Shown here piece by piece: positions 42,084-51,583 of a stretch of 64,000 nucleotides of DNA. The notes under the pieces were generated by a model. It ran no database searches. It had not been told where the DNA came from and saw nothing but the letters and a program-made list of their open reading frames with translations. The stretch comes from Chloroflexota bacterium (GTDB taxonomy: Bacteria; Chloroflexota; UBA11872; VXOZ01), in assembly GCA_022824225.1 (NCBI GenBank), contig JAJEAH010000027.1, positions 1-64,000 of the forward strand, in the 5' to 3' direction. Each line of letters begins with the position of its first letter. The stretch's first letter is position 1. The position numbers were made by a program, and so were the translations under genes.

Positions 42084-43055
42084 CTTGTCCACGCGCTCCA
42101 CCACGAACTGCGGTTGGGGCTCGACCTCTTTTCCGCAGGAACTGGGGAAGTGGAGCAGGCGCTCCGGCGCTTCACGCACAACCACCCGATAGGTCCCGCT
42201 GCGCGCCGAAGCGGGGTCCGTGTAGTCAAGCTGCACGGTCACCGCTCCGTCCGCCTCGCCGCCCGGCGTGACCGCGCTTGCCACCTCATAGGTCGTCCAC
42301 CGCCAGCCTTCGGCGAGCCAGACCGCGTGTTCGGCGGTCTGTTCCAGGGGCGAAAGTCTGCTCCAGCCGCGATAGCGGCGGTCGAGCGCTCCGGCGGCCC
42401 CGTCCTGTTGAATCAGATTTGGCAGATCTGCCGACGATACGTAGGCGTAATAGCGGCCCGTGGGAAAATCCAGCAGAGTCGGCGACATCCGGTGGCCGCC
42501 CAGATGACTGCATCGCCAAACGCGCACGGACTCCGGCTGCCGGCGGGCGTACGTTTCGCGCAGTTCGCGGTAGATCTGAAAGCCAAAGGTAGCGCAGCAA
42601 CGGTCGCGGCTGCCGTGATTGCACACCAGCACTTCGCGAATCCCCGCCGTATGCTGCTCGAGTGCCGCGTAGCGCTGCGATTCGCCCGGCGCAAACAGCA
42701 GGGCTTCCACCAATCCCGGCAATTCCGCCGGGGGCACGCTGAACTCGCGCTTTGCGTACATAGGGGAACGGCTGTCCGTATGCGTGTAATAGAATAGGCG
42801 CGTCAGGCCCGGCTGCGAGTACTCCGGGTCCGGCATGATGCCCGTAATCCGCGGCTCGTCGCCTTCCTGCCCAGCGCGCGCGGCGAGGGCCGCCACCTCC
42901 GCCGGGAATGTTTCGGACTCCGCCACTTCCCGCTCCCATGGCAACGGGCATTCCACCACCAAATGCGACATGTACGTTGGCGCCGTGCCGACTGGGTGGA
43001 AGCCCGCAGCTTGTGCCACCTGCGAGCAGAATGCCATGCGTGCTGTATCCGCCAC
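42075..43055 (-). CDS. Sucrase/ferredoxin-like (thioredoxin-like [2Fe-2S], Apd1-type) protein
   Basis: VLVCNHGSRDRCCATFGFQIYRELRE...VWRCSHLGGHRMSPTLLDFPTGRYYAYV; convergent 9-bp overlap with SCO1-like gene. Confidence 0.83.
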   Translation of the reverse strand: MADTARMAFCSQVAQAAGFHPVGTAPTYMSHLVVECPLPWEREVAESETFPAEVAALAARAGQEGDEPRITGIMPDPEYSQPGLTRLFYYTHTDSRSPMYAKREFSVPPAELPGLVEALLFAPGESQRYAALEQHTAGIREVLVCNHGSRDRCCATFGFQIYRELRETYARRQPESVRVWRCSHLGGHRMSPTLLDFPTGRYYAYVSSADLPNLIQQDGAAGALDRRYRGWSRLSPLEQTAEHAVWLAEGWRWTTYEVASAVTPGGEADGAVTVQLDYTDPASARSGTYRVVVREAPERLLHFPSSCGKEVEPQPQFVVERVDKLQ

Positions 43056-43191
43056 CGGAATTCCCCTTTTGCTTCACTCGTGCGCGTCGGCGGGCCGGGA
43101 GGTCCTCGTCGCGCCGATAGCGCCGCCTGTGTTCCTGCTTCCCGCCTGAGCAAGCGCAGGAGGTTCCCGCTCTGCCCGTTCTCGAGTACAG

Positions 43192-43821
43192 GTGGCTGCC
43201 GGCCAGCCTCGCGGCCGCAGAATGTCGGCCCGCGCACACCTCCTGCCGGTCTACCATGCTACACTAACGAAACGGAGAGCATGGGGCAACGCGGTGGAGA
43301 GGTGCGCCTCCCGGGTGATCACGTTAGACATTTTGCGTGTGGCATTGCGCTGGGTGCATTTGGGAGCGGCAGTAGTCTGGATCGGCGGCACGTTCTTCTA
43401 TCTGCTGGCAGTCCGGCCAGCGATCCTTTCACCAGAGGCAGCCGCCGGTTGGCGGAAGCTGCGGGACGGTGTGGAGCGCCAGTTCCATGAGATCGTCCGC
43501 TTGTGCGTATGGACGTTCTTCATTTCCGGCGCCATCCTGACCTATGACCGGCTGACATCCGTCAATCCCAGCTTGGACTACATAGTTGTGCTCGTGATTA
43601 AGGTAATATTGGTAGGGTGGATGGTGTTCATTGCCGGCGGCCTGCGGCGTTCGGCTCCACCCGCACCGGCAGCGGCGCGGCCCAAGAGCGACCGTGGACG
43701 GCCCGGGCTCTTGCGGCGCTGGAGCTCTCCCGCGGTCAGGATCGCCATTGTCGGCAGCATTGTGCTTTTGCTGGCCGGCATTCTGAATGTAGTCGCGGAG
43801 AACGCCATACGTACCCAGTAG
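43192..43821 (+). CDS. CopD-like integral membrane protein (true start probably near 43293)
   Basis: LRVALRWVHLGAAVVWIGGTFFYLLAVRPAIL, CVWTFFISGAILTYDRL, VLVIKVILVGWMVFIAGG. Confidence 0.7.
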   Translation: MAAGQPRGRRMSARAHLLPVYHATLTKRRAWGNAVERCASRVITLDILRVALRWVHLGAAVVWIGGTFFYLLAVRPAILSPEAAAGWRKLRDGVERQFHEIVRLCVWTFFISGAILTYDRLTSVNPSLDYIVVLVIKVILVGWMVFIAGGLRRSAPPAPAAARPKSDRGRPGLLRRWSSPAVRIAIVGSIVLLLAGILNVVAENAIRTQ

Positions 43822-43840
43822 CGCAGGAAGACCGGAGCAA

Positions 43841-44305
43841 ATGTCAGAAGACGCAGCGGTGGCTCGCCTTGGCAACGGCAGCCGCCGGAAATTCGATCTC
43901 AAGATCATCGTGGGAGGCGTTGTCATCCTCCTGGCGGTGGTGTATCTGATAGTCGCCGCTCTGCCCTCGGGCACGGCGTACTACATTACAGTCAGCGAGT
44001 TGGCGGAGTTAGGTGAACGAGCGCAAACGCAGCAGACCCGCGTGACGGGCAACGTGGTAGCCGGTACAATCGTGCAGTCGGCGGAAAGCCAGGTCATCCG
44101 GTTCGAGGTCGAAGACGAAAGCGGTCGGCTGACGGTCTCGTACAGCGGCCTCGTGCCCGACATCTTTGGCGACCACGCGCAGGTGGTGGTGGAAGGCACG
44201 CAGGACGCGGACGGCGTCTATCATGCCGAGGTCCTCTTAGCGAAGTGCCCATCGCGCTTCGAAGAGGCTGCGCCTGCCGACGGCGGCTACGCGGAGCCAA
44301 GGTAG
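43841..44305 (+). CDS. ccmE: Cytochrome c maturation heme chaperone CcmE, Cys-type
   Basis: YYITVSELAELGERAQTQQTRVTGNVVAGTI...RFEVEDESGRLTVSYSGLVPDIFGDHAQVVVEGT...VLLAKCPSRFEE. Confidence 0.88.
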   Translation: MSEDAAVARLGNGSRRKFDLKIIVGGVVILLAVVYLIVAALPSGTAYYITVSELAELGERAQTQQTRVTGNVVAGTIVQSAESQVIRFEVEDESGRLTVSYSGLVPDIFGDHAQVVVEGTQDADGVYHAEVLLAKCPSRFEEAAPADGGYAEPR

Positions 44306-44802
44306 CGGTTTCGAACGCGCGGCCTCCCAAGTGCGGCGACCGCACGTGTCCCCGCCCATGGCTGCCGTCCATTCCCGCGCGACGGCGCATGACGCGCCAG
44401 GCGGCGCCTACACGCTCACAAATGGCGACCGCGGGGCCTTGCAGACAAGTGGAACGCCCGTGGTTGCCGCATAGGGTTAGCCGCGCACCGGCCAAAGCCC
44501 AGTGCGGAGGTGTGCGCCGCTCACTAGCCGTGCGGCGCGGCGATACCGAGCGAAAGGCGAACATGAACATGCTGCTTTCAGCGACGGAAAGCCTGCCCGG
44601 CAAGCGGGCCCCCGCGGTCAAGGTTCCGGCCCAGAGCACCACAGTTCGTACCCGGCACGTAGGCCGCGACACTATCGCCACATTGCGCACGCTTGTCGGC
44701 GGGGAAGTTACCGAATACATGCTACTGCTGCCGGAATCTCGCAACGCCAATGTACCGGACTGACCGCTCCAAGCAGAACTGCAGGACCGCAAACGGGACG
44801 CG

Positions 44803-46800
44803 ATGACGGCAAACATCGGCACAGCCCTTCTGTTCATCGCCTTCTTGGCAGCGCTCTACGGTGCGGTAGCGTCCGTGCTGGGCGCGCGCCTGCGCATACC
44901 GGAACTGGTTGTGAGCGCCCGCAACGCGGTGGTCGCGGTGGCGGCGCTGGTGACGCTGACCGCCCTCACCCTCCTCTATGCGTTCGTCACCCACGACTTC
45001 AGCTTGAAGTACGTTGTCGCCCAGACCACGCGCTCGCAGCCGTGGCCGTATCTCTTCAGCGGCTTCTATGGCGGGCAAGCCGGTTCGCTGCTCTATTGGT
45101 CGCTCACTCTGGCGCTGCTTTCGTCGGCAGTGGTGCTCATCCATTTCCGCACCGACCGGCAGCTCATACCCTATGTGATTACCGTGCTGCTGGTGATCGA
45201 GTCCTTCATCCTCCTGGTGCTCAACTTCATTTCGTCGCCGTTCGAGACCGTATCGCCGGTGCCGCCCGATGGCCGCGGCCTCAACCCTCTGCTGCAAGAC
45301 CCGGGCATGCTCGTGCATCCGCCCATGTTGCTCGCCGGCTACATGAGCGTCTCGATTCCGTTCGCGTTCGCCATTGCCGCCCTGATTACGGGCCAGGTGG
45401 ACAACCGCTGGCTCAAGGCAACCCGGCACTGGGCGCTGCTGTCCTGGCTCTTTCTCTCCCTCGGCAACCTGCTCGGCGCGTGGTGGGCCTATCACGTGTT
45501 GGGTTGGGGCGGATACTGGGGCTGGGATCCTGTGGAAAACGTGGCGATTCTGCCCTGGTTTGCCATGTCGGCATACGTCCACTCGGTGCTCGTGCAGGAG
45601 CGCCGCGGCATGCTCAAAGTCTGGAACATGGTGCTCATCATCATCGCGTTCAACCTAGCAATCTTCGGCACGTTCGTGGTGCGCAGCGGCATTCTGGCCT
45701 CCGTGCATTCCTTTGCCGTATCGGAAATCGGGCCGTATTTCTTCGGCTTCCTGGCGGCAAGTCTCATCGTTTCTCTCACGCTCCTCATTCTTCGTCTGCC
45801 GCACCTGAAGGACGAGCACGACTTTGATTCCCTGCTCTCGCGGGAAGCCACATTCCTCTTCAATAATCTACTCTTGGTGGCCGTCATCGTGGTCACGTTC
45901 CTCGGCGTGATCTTTCCGCTCCTTTCGGAAGCGCTGCAAGGTCGGCGCATCAACGTGGGCCCGCCCTTCTACCAGCAGGTCAACGGGCCGCTTCTGCTAG
46001 CCATGGTGGCGCTCATGGGCTTCGGCATGCTCGTGCCTTGGCGGAGAGGCGGAGCGCGCGCGTTGGTGCGCGGCCTGCGCGTCACCCTCGGCCTCACCGC
46101 TCTCTTCACCATTGGCGCCGTCGTGCTTGGCGCGCGCTCGCCGTGGACGATACTCGCCGTCGCCGCCTGTGCCTTTGCCCTCGTTGTGGCCGTACGTGAG
46201 TTCCACCGCACCGCGCTGGCGTTGATGCGCGCGCGGCAGGCACTCTATCCTGCCGCCCTGCTTGCGGTCTTTCGCTACAATCGCCGTCGCTACGGCGGCT
46301 ACCTGGTGCACGTGGGCGTAGCCCTCATGGGCCTCGCCATCGTTGGCTCCAGCTTCTTTCAGACTGAGCGCTCCGTGAGCATGCGGCCCGGCCAGAGCGT
46401 AAACGTGGGCCAGTACACCGTGGCCTACCAGGGACTGACGAGTTGGGAAGAGCCCGGGCGGCAACGCACCGTCGCCTCACTGCTGGTGCGCAGCGGCGAT
46501 CGCTCCTTCGAGGTAAAGCCCCAGAAAGTCGTCTACGAGAACTGGGAAGACCAGCCCATCAGCGAGGTCGTCATCAAGACGGTCTACCCGCAATTGGATG
46601 ACGTATACGTCGTGATGGCGGCTTTCGGCGAAGACGGCGCCGCGAGCTTTCACATCTTCGTGAACCCGCTCGTCGCCTTTCTCTGGTTGGGCGGCGCGAT
46701 CCTCGTGATAGGCGGGATAATATCGTGGTGGCCGGAGACGGCCCACGCGCCCGCGGCCGTCCGCGCCGGACGTTTGGCGCCGGGAACCGTACCTTCGTAA
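44803..46800 (+). CDS. ccmF: Heme lyase CcmF
   Basis: GGQAGSLLYWSL, WWAYHVLGWGGYWGWDPVENVAILPWF (WWD domain), many TM segments. Confidence 0.96.
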   Translation: MTANIGTALLFIAFLAALYGAVASVLGARLRIPELVVSARNAVVAVAALVTLTALTLLYAFVTHDFSLKYVVAQTTRSQPWPYLFSGFYGGQAGSLLYWSLTLALLSSAVVLIHFRTDRQLIPYVITVLLVIESFILLVLNFISSPFETVSPVPPDGRGLNPLLQDPGMLVHPPMLLAGYMSVSIPFAFAIAALITGQVDNRWLKATRHWALLSWLFLSLGNLLGAWWAYHVLGWGGYWGWDPVENVAILPWFAMSAYVHSVLVQERRGMLKVWNMVLIIIAFNLAIFGTFVVRSGILASVHSFAVSEIGPYFFGFLAASLIVSLTLLILRLPHLKDEHDFDSLLSREATFLFNNLLLVAVIVVTFLGVIFPLLSEALQGRRINVGPPFYQQVNGPLLLAMVALMGFGMLVPWRRGGARALVRGLRVTLGLTALFTIGAVVLGARSPWTILAVAACAFALVVAVREFHRTALALMRARQALYPAALLAVFRYNRRRYGGYLVHVGVALMGLAIVGSSFFQTERSVSMRPGQSVNVGQYTVAYQGLTSWEEPGRQRTVASLLVRSGDRSFEVKPQKVVYENWEDQPISEVVIKTVYPQLDDVYVVMAAFGEDGAASFHIFVNPLVAFLWLGGAILVIGGIISWWPETAHAPAAVRAGRLAPGTVPS

Positions 46801-46815
46801 GACTGGACTCCTGTC

Positions 46816-47415
46816 GTGAAGCGCACCTCTCTGGCCGCACACCCCGCCTTGCCGCCGACGCAAATTACCACTGACGCGCCTATGGCGGCGGCAATGCCGC
46901 CTAAGCGGCGGTGGGCCGGGCCGAGGCGGCGCGCCCGGCTGGTCTCGACTGCGCTCGCACTCGCACTCCTCGCCCTCTGGCTGGGCGTGGGCGGGGCAGC
47001 GGCAGCCGATAGCGACGATCAGATCGTGAACATTGCCAAGCAGCTTAAGTGTCCAGTGTGCCAGAACGTGCCCGTGGCGTATTCGCAATCGCAACTGGCG
47101 GGAGAGATGCGGCAGGTAATCCAGGACAAGCTGGCCCAAGGCGAGAATGAAGAAGCCATCATCCAGTATTTCGTCGACCGCTACGGCGAGGACGTCTTGC
47201 TGGAGCCGCGCCGGGAGGGCTTCGGCCTGCTGCTCTGGGTTACGTCCCTGGGTGTGATACTCTTTGGCGCGCTGGTAGTCGGCATAGTGTTGTGGAATTG
47301 GAGCCAGACCCGGGGGGCTGTAACCCAGTCTACACCGGCCGGTCCGACTTCCCCCAAACTGGAAGAGCTCTTCGAGGAAGAATTCGCCCGCTACAAGCAG
47401 GGCAGGCGCACATGA
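46816..47415 (+). CDS. ccmH: Cytochrome c maturation CcmH (LxCxxC)
   Basis: IVNIAKQLKCPVCQNVPVAYSQSQLAGEMRQVIQDKLAQGENEEAIIQYFVDRYGEDVLLEP. Confidence 0.93.
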   Translation: MKRTSLAAHPALPPTQITTDAPMAAAMPPKRRWAGPRRRARLVSTALALALLALWLGVGGAAAADSDDQIVNIAKQLKCPVCQNVPVAYSQSQLAGEMRQVIQDKLAQGENEEAIIQYFVDRYGEDVLLEPRREGFGLLLWVTSLGVILFGALVVGIVLWNWSQTRGAVTQSTPAGPTSPKLEELFEEEFARYKQGRRT

Positions 47416-48704
47416 CCATTGTGGCAGTCGGGGGCGTCTTTGGCGCGGCAACGCTGCTCTGGATCCTATGGCCGCTGGTGCGCCGCGGCGGCGCTGCCGC
47501 CGCTCCGCCCACGCGCGGCGTCCACGACGACCTGGCCGAACGCACCATGCTGCTCTACCAGGAACTCGAAGAGATTGACCTGGAGCGCGAGCGCGGCGAC
47601 CTCTCGGCGGCCGAGCACGCCGCCCTGCGTGAAGGCCAGAAGCAACGCGTGCTGGCTATCCTGTCGCAACGGCGCCGCCAAGGCGGCGCGCTGGACGAGG
47701 CAGCCGCGCGCGGCGACACTGAAACGCTCAGCGACGCAATCGAGGAGGAAGTCCTGCGCATCCGCGCCCGCCGCCGCGGTCAAGCGCCTGCCGCAGGCAG
47801 CAGTGAGGCCGTAGCCCAGCCACCGGATCGAGGCATCCACTGGCTGTGGCTTGGCGTGCCTGCGGTCCTGGTGCTCCTCGCTTTTGGCGCCATCTTCCAA
47901 CTCTACCGAGCATCGGCCCGCACGCTTACCGAACAGACACCCATCGCGCAGGTGAACGCGGCGTCGCTGGTGGGCTTTGCCCACGTTGCTCCCGGTCACG
48001 TGCTCCTGGCGACGAGCAGCGGCTTGCAGGCCAGCCGCGACGGCGGCCGCACATGGCGCGCCGTCGAGCAGGCCGCGGCCCCGGCGGCCGTTGCGGTCTC
48101 GCCGGCCGGCGACGGCCATGCCTACGTCTTCACCGCGGACGCGCTGCTCGCCACCGCCGATGCCGGGCAATCCTGGCAAGACGTCCCAACCGAGTTGCCC
48201 GGCGTGGAAGTGCTGGGCGCTGCGGTTGACCCCTTTGCGCCAACCACGCTCTACGCAAGCTTTCGCGACACCGGACTGTACCGTTCTCAGGACGGAGGCA
48301 AGACGTGGACGCCGGTTGCGACCCCGCAGGACGACCCTATTGAAGCCGTATTCGTTGCCGGACTGCCGCCGCTGCTCTTCATAGCGACAGCGTCAGGCGC
48401 CGTGCAGGTGAGCGCCGACGACGGACGAACGTGGTCTGCGGCCAGCGGCGCCGTTACCATGGCGTTGCGAGCACCGGCCCGGGCGCTCAGCGGCGCGCCC
48501 GACGCGAGCATTATGTTCGCGGCCGCCCACACCGGCTTGTTTATGTCCACTACCGCAGGGCAGACTTGGGTGGACTTGCCCCTGCGTAAACGGCTGGTCG
48601 CTGTCTCTGTCGATCCCGCAGACGCCCGCACCGTGCTTGCGGTAACGGAAACGGGTGAGGTCTACCGCAGCGCCGACGGCGGCATCGCCTGGAGGGACGA
48701 GTGA
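47412..48704 (+). CDS. CcmI-like N-terminal segment fused to a BNR/Ycf48-like propeller domain
   Basis: TM + LYQELEEIDLERERGDLSAAEHAALREGQKQRVLAIL, second TM, then GLQASRDGGRTWRAV / ALLATADAGQSWQDV / GLYRSQDGGKTWTPV / AVQVSADDGRTWSA / EVYRSADGGIAWRDE repeats; ATGA overlap with ccmH. Confidence 0.75.
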   Translation: MTIVAVGGVFGAATLLWILWPLVRRGGAAAAPPTRGVHDDLAERTMLLYQELEEIDLERERGDLSAAEHAALREGQKQRVLAILSQRRRQGGALDEAAARGDTETLSDAIEEEVLRIRARRRGQAPAAGSSEAVAQPPDRGIHWLWLGVPAVLVLLAFGAIFQLYRASARTLTEQTPIAQVNAASLVGFAHVAPGHVLLATSSGLQASRDGGRTWRAVEQAAAPAAVAVSPAGDGHAYVFTADALLATADAGQSWQDVPTELPGVEVLGAAVDPFAPTTLYASFRDTGLYRSQDGGKTWTPVATPQDDPIEAVFVAGLPPLLFIATASGAVQVSADDGRTWSAASGAVTMALRAPARALSGAPDASIMFAAAHTGLFMSTTAGQTWVDLPLRKRLVAVSVDPADARTVLAVTETGEVYRSADGGIAWRDE

Positions 48705-50188
48705 TGGCGATTTTAAGCTGCAAGCCCGCGCGGCTAGCGGCGCGGTCCGGGGTTATGATCGGGATTGCCGGCGCTCACAAGGTACTGCCCGGTTTCGCCA
48801 AGCGGCGACCTTGGTGCGCTAATCTAAAGGCTTGGTTTGCCAAGGAGGAAGATAGGCCGATTTCCCGTGCGCCCGGACCGATGCCGCGCGCGGCGGCCGC
48901 TTACCATCCGGCGCCCCCGTCGCGTAGCTCATTCTCCTTCAGCCCTGTCGCGGCTCTGTTGCTCGCGGCGGCGCTCTGGCTGGCGCTTCCCGGGGCGGCC
49001 GCGGCAGACGGCGGCGTCATCAGCGGCGTCGTCACCAACGGCACAGCCAACGGCAGCGTACCCGCGGACATTGCCGTGACCCTCTACTTCCTGCGCGACG
49101 GCCAGATCGTCGAACAGCGCACCGACGTGACCGGCGCGGACGGCTCGTACCGCTTCAGCGAGTTGCCCACCGATCCGGACGTGCGCTTCGTTGCCGTAGC
49201 CGCGTTTGCCCAAGTGCCGTACAACACGGCGGAAATGCAGTTTAGCGATACGAGCGAAATCGAGGCCGCCCCGCTGGTGGTGTACGAATCCGGCCAGGAC
49301 GTGAGTGTCGTGCGCGTGGTCACCAACGTGCTGATTATCGCGCCGGGAGAAGAACGGAGCGGCATGCTCAGCGTGATCGAGGTGGTGCGCCTAGCGAATG
49401 ACAGCGACCGCACGTTCCTTGCCACCGGCGTCGGCGATAGCGGCGCGCCCATGGACCGGGTGTTGCGCTTCCAACTACCCGCCAACGCCCAAGACCTTAC
49501 GATGTTGAGCGGCTTGAACTCCCAAAACGTGGTGCAGATCGACCGCGGTTTTGGCGTCTTCATGCCGCTCTTTCCCGGCGAGCGTGAGGTGGCGTTCGGC
49601 TACCAACTGCCGTATTCCGGCAACACGCTGGCCATTGCAAAGCGTACGGTGTACCCTACCGAACAGTTTGCGATCCTGGCGCAGGAAGAGTATGGCCTGC
49701 GCTTTTCCGCCCCGCAGCTCGAAGTGGAACCCACGACTATCGGCGAGCGCCGCTACGTGGTAGGCACCACCGCTGACCTGGCGTCCCGCGCCGACGTGAC
49801 GGTGCGCATCGAGGGGCTGCCTGCGCCGGCGTTGCGGGTCCGGCTTGAGCGTATCCTCACCAGCGTCCGCGACGCCCGGACCACGCTCTATGCTGCGCTG
49901 GCAGTGGTATTCGTGCTGCCCGTTCTCTATGCGGCCTACCGCCTGCACGGCAGCCGGCGCCGGCGCGCCGCCGCGCCGCTGGCCGAGTCGGCAGCACCGC
50001 CTGCGCGGCAGGCGATGTCCGATTCGACTGCCGCGCGCGAAGCCCTGCTAACAGAAATTGCCCAATTGGACGACGACTACGCCGCGGGCAGTGTTGTCGC
50101 GGACGAGTACCGACGCCTGCGGGACAACTTGAAGGAACGACTGATGGCCCTGCACCGCGCGCCGGATGTAGAGATTCAGGATGGCTGA
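48701..50188 (+). CDS. Ccm-operon-embedded secreted/membrane protein with carboxypeptidase-regulatory-like Ig-type domain and short CcmI-like tail
   Basis: Overlaps upstream stop (ATGA); signal LLLAAALWLALPGAAAA; VISGVVTNGTANGSVPADIAVTLYFLRDGQIVEQRTDVTGADGSYRFSELP; C-term TM TLYAALAVVFVLPVLYAAYRL and LLTEIAQLDDDYAAGSVVADEYRRLRDNLKERLMALH. Confidence 0.7.
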   Translation: MMAILSCKPARLAARSGVMIGIAGAHKVLPGFAKRRPWCANLKAWFAKEEDRPISRAPGPMPRAAAAYHPAPPSRSSFSFSPVAALLLAAALWLALPGAAAADGGVISGVVTNGTANGSVPADIAVTLYFLRDGQIVEQRTDVTGADGSYRFSELPTDPDVRFVAVAAFAQVPYNTAEMQFSDTSEIEAAPLVVYESGQDVSVVRVVTNVLIIAPGEERSGMLSVIEVVRLANDSDRTFLATGVGDSGAPMDRVLRFQLPANAQDLTMLSGLNSQNVVQIDRGFGVFMPLFPGEREVAFGYQLPYSGNTLAIAKRTVYPTEQFAILAQEEYGLRFSAPQLEVEPTTIGERRYVVGTTADLASRADVTVRIEGLPAPALRVRLERILTSVRDARTTLYAALAVVFVLPVLYAAYRLHGSRRRRAAAPLAESAAPPARQAMSDSTAAREALLTEIAQLDDDYAAGSVVADEYRRLRDNLKERLMALHRAPDVEIQDG

Positions 50189-50918
50189 CGCCCCGCATGA
50201 CCGGTCCGGGCTCGCCGTTGACGCCCAGGGGTTGAGCAAACGCTACGGCGCCCAGACCGCCCTGGACAGCGTGGACGTGGCGGTGCGTCCCCACGAGCGG
50301 CTGGCGATACTTGGGCCCAACGGCGCCGGAAAGTCCACCCTCATCGCGGTTCTGAGCACGGCTCTGCGCGGGAACGCGGGCACGCTGCGCATCATGGGTT
50401 GGGACACCGCCGCAGCGCCCAACGAGGCGCGCCGCCGCATCGGCGTGGTAGCCCACCGTACGTATCTCTATGAGGAACTTACCGCCCACGAGAACCTGCT
50501 CTTCTACGGTCGCCTCTACAGCGTGCCCAATCTTACCGAACACGTCGAGCGCCTCTTGAAGCTGGTGGACATGTTCCCCCGCCGCCACGATCGGGTCGGT
50601 GATTTGTCGCGCGGCATGCAACAGCGGGTCGCGCTGGCGCGGGCGTTGGTGCATGATCCGCCGGTGCTGCTCCTGGACGAACCGGACACCGGCCTGGATC
50701 AACTGCACCTGGACCTGTTGGCAGCGCTGGTGCAAGGCCGCGCCCTCCCTGCCCGCACCGTCATACTCACCACCCACAACCTGGACCGCGCCCTGGCGCT
50801 GTGCACCCGCGTTGCCATCCTGGCGCGGGGACGGCTGGTCTTTAGCTGCGACACGGCATCCCTCGACCCCACGAGATTGCGCGAAACCTACAGCCGCCTC
50901 GCGGGAGCGCCGCAATGA
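50181..50918 (+). CDS. ccmA: Heme exporter ATP-binding protein CcmA
   Basis: LGPNGAGKSTLIAVLSTALRG, LSRGMQQRVALARALVHDPPVLLLDEPDTGLD; adjacent to ccmB. Confidence 0.92.
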   Translation: MADAPHDRSGLAVDAQGLSKRYGAQTALDSVDVAVRPHERLAILGPNGAGKSTLIAVLSTALRGNAGTLRIMGWDTAAAPNEARRRIGVVAHRTYLYEELTAHENLLFYGRLYSVPNLTEHVERLLKLVDMFPRRHDRVGDLSRGMQQRVALARALVHDPPVLLLDEPDTGLDQLHLDLLAALVQGRALPARTVILTTHNLDRALALCTRVAILARGRLVFSCDTASLDPTRLRETYSRLAGAPQ

Positions 50919-51583
50919 TGCCGGCGGCGCGGCAAGTCCTTACGGTGGTGCGCAAAGACCTCCTGGTGGAGACTCGCGCCCGCGACCTGCTCAACGTAAT
51001 GCTGACGTTCGCCGTCCTCTCGCTCGTGATCTTCAACCTGGCCTTGGACCTGCGGGGGCCTGTGGTGCGGGAGGTGGGGCCCGGCCTGCTGTGGCTGACA
51101 ATCGCGTTCGCCGCCATTCTCGGCATGGGTCGCACCTTCGTCCGCGAGCATGAACGGGGCACGCTTACGGGCCTGCTAATCGCACCCATGGACCGCGGCG
51201 TGCTCTTCGTCGGCAAGCTCCTGGCAAACCTCATATTTCTGTTCGTCATGGAGGCCGTCACGCTGCCAATGTTCGCCGTGCTCTTCGGTCTGCCTGTGCT
51301 GCAGCCGGCGGTGTTGCTCATCACCGCCTTGGGCACACTGGGGTTCGCCACGCTCGGCACACTCTTTTCCGCCATGGCGGCGCAGAGCCGGGCCCGGGAA
51401 GCGCTGCTGCCGCTCCTGCTTCTGCCGACAACCGTGCCCGTGCTCATCGGCTCGGTGCAAGCTACAAGCCACGTGCTCGACGATACTGTGGGCGGTCCGC
51501 CTTGGATAGGCTTGCTGCTCGCCTTCAACGTCATCTTCTTGACGTTGGCATTCTTGCTCTTCGAGCACGTGGTCGATGGCTGA
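50915..51583 (+). CDS. ccmB: Heme exporter permease CcmB
   Basis: VVRKDLLVETRARDLLNVMLTFAVLSLVIFNLAL, REHERGTLTGLLIAPMDRGVLFVGKLLANLIFL, LPLLLLPTTVPVLIGSVQAT. Confidence 0.93.
   Translation: MMPAARQVLTVVRKDLLVETRARDLLNVMLTFAVLSLVIFNLALDLRGPVVREVGPGLLWLTIAFAAILGMGRTFVREHERGTLTGLLIAPMDRGVLFVGKLLANLIFLFVMEAVTLPMFAVLFGLPVLQPAVLLITALGTLGFATLGTLFSAMAAQSRAREALLPLLLLPTTVPVLIGSVQATSHVLDDTVGGPPWIGLLLAFNVIFLTLAFLLFEHVVDG

Noticed and set aside
44563-44763. Possible 66-aa protein between ccmE and ccmF (MNMLLSATESLPGKRAPAVKVPAQ...)
   Set aside because: Occupies an otherwise empty ~500-bp gap but has no recognised similarity, no TM segment and no clear ribosome-binding site; insufficient support.
44502-45827. 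441-aa plus-strand ORF
   Set aside because: Out-of-frame overlap of ccmF; no domain content.
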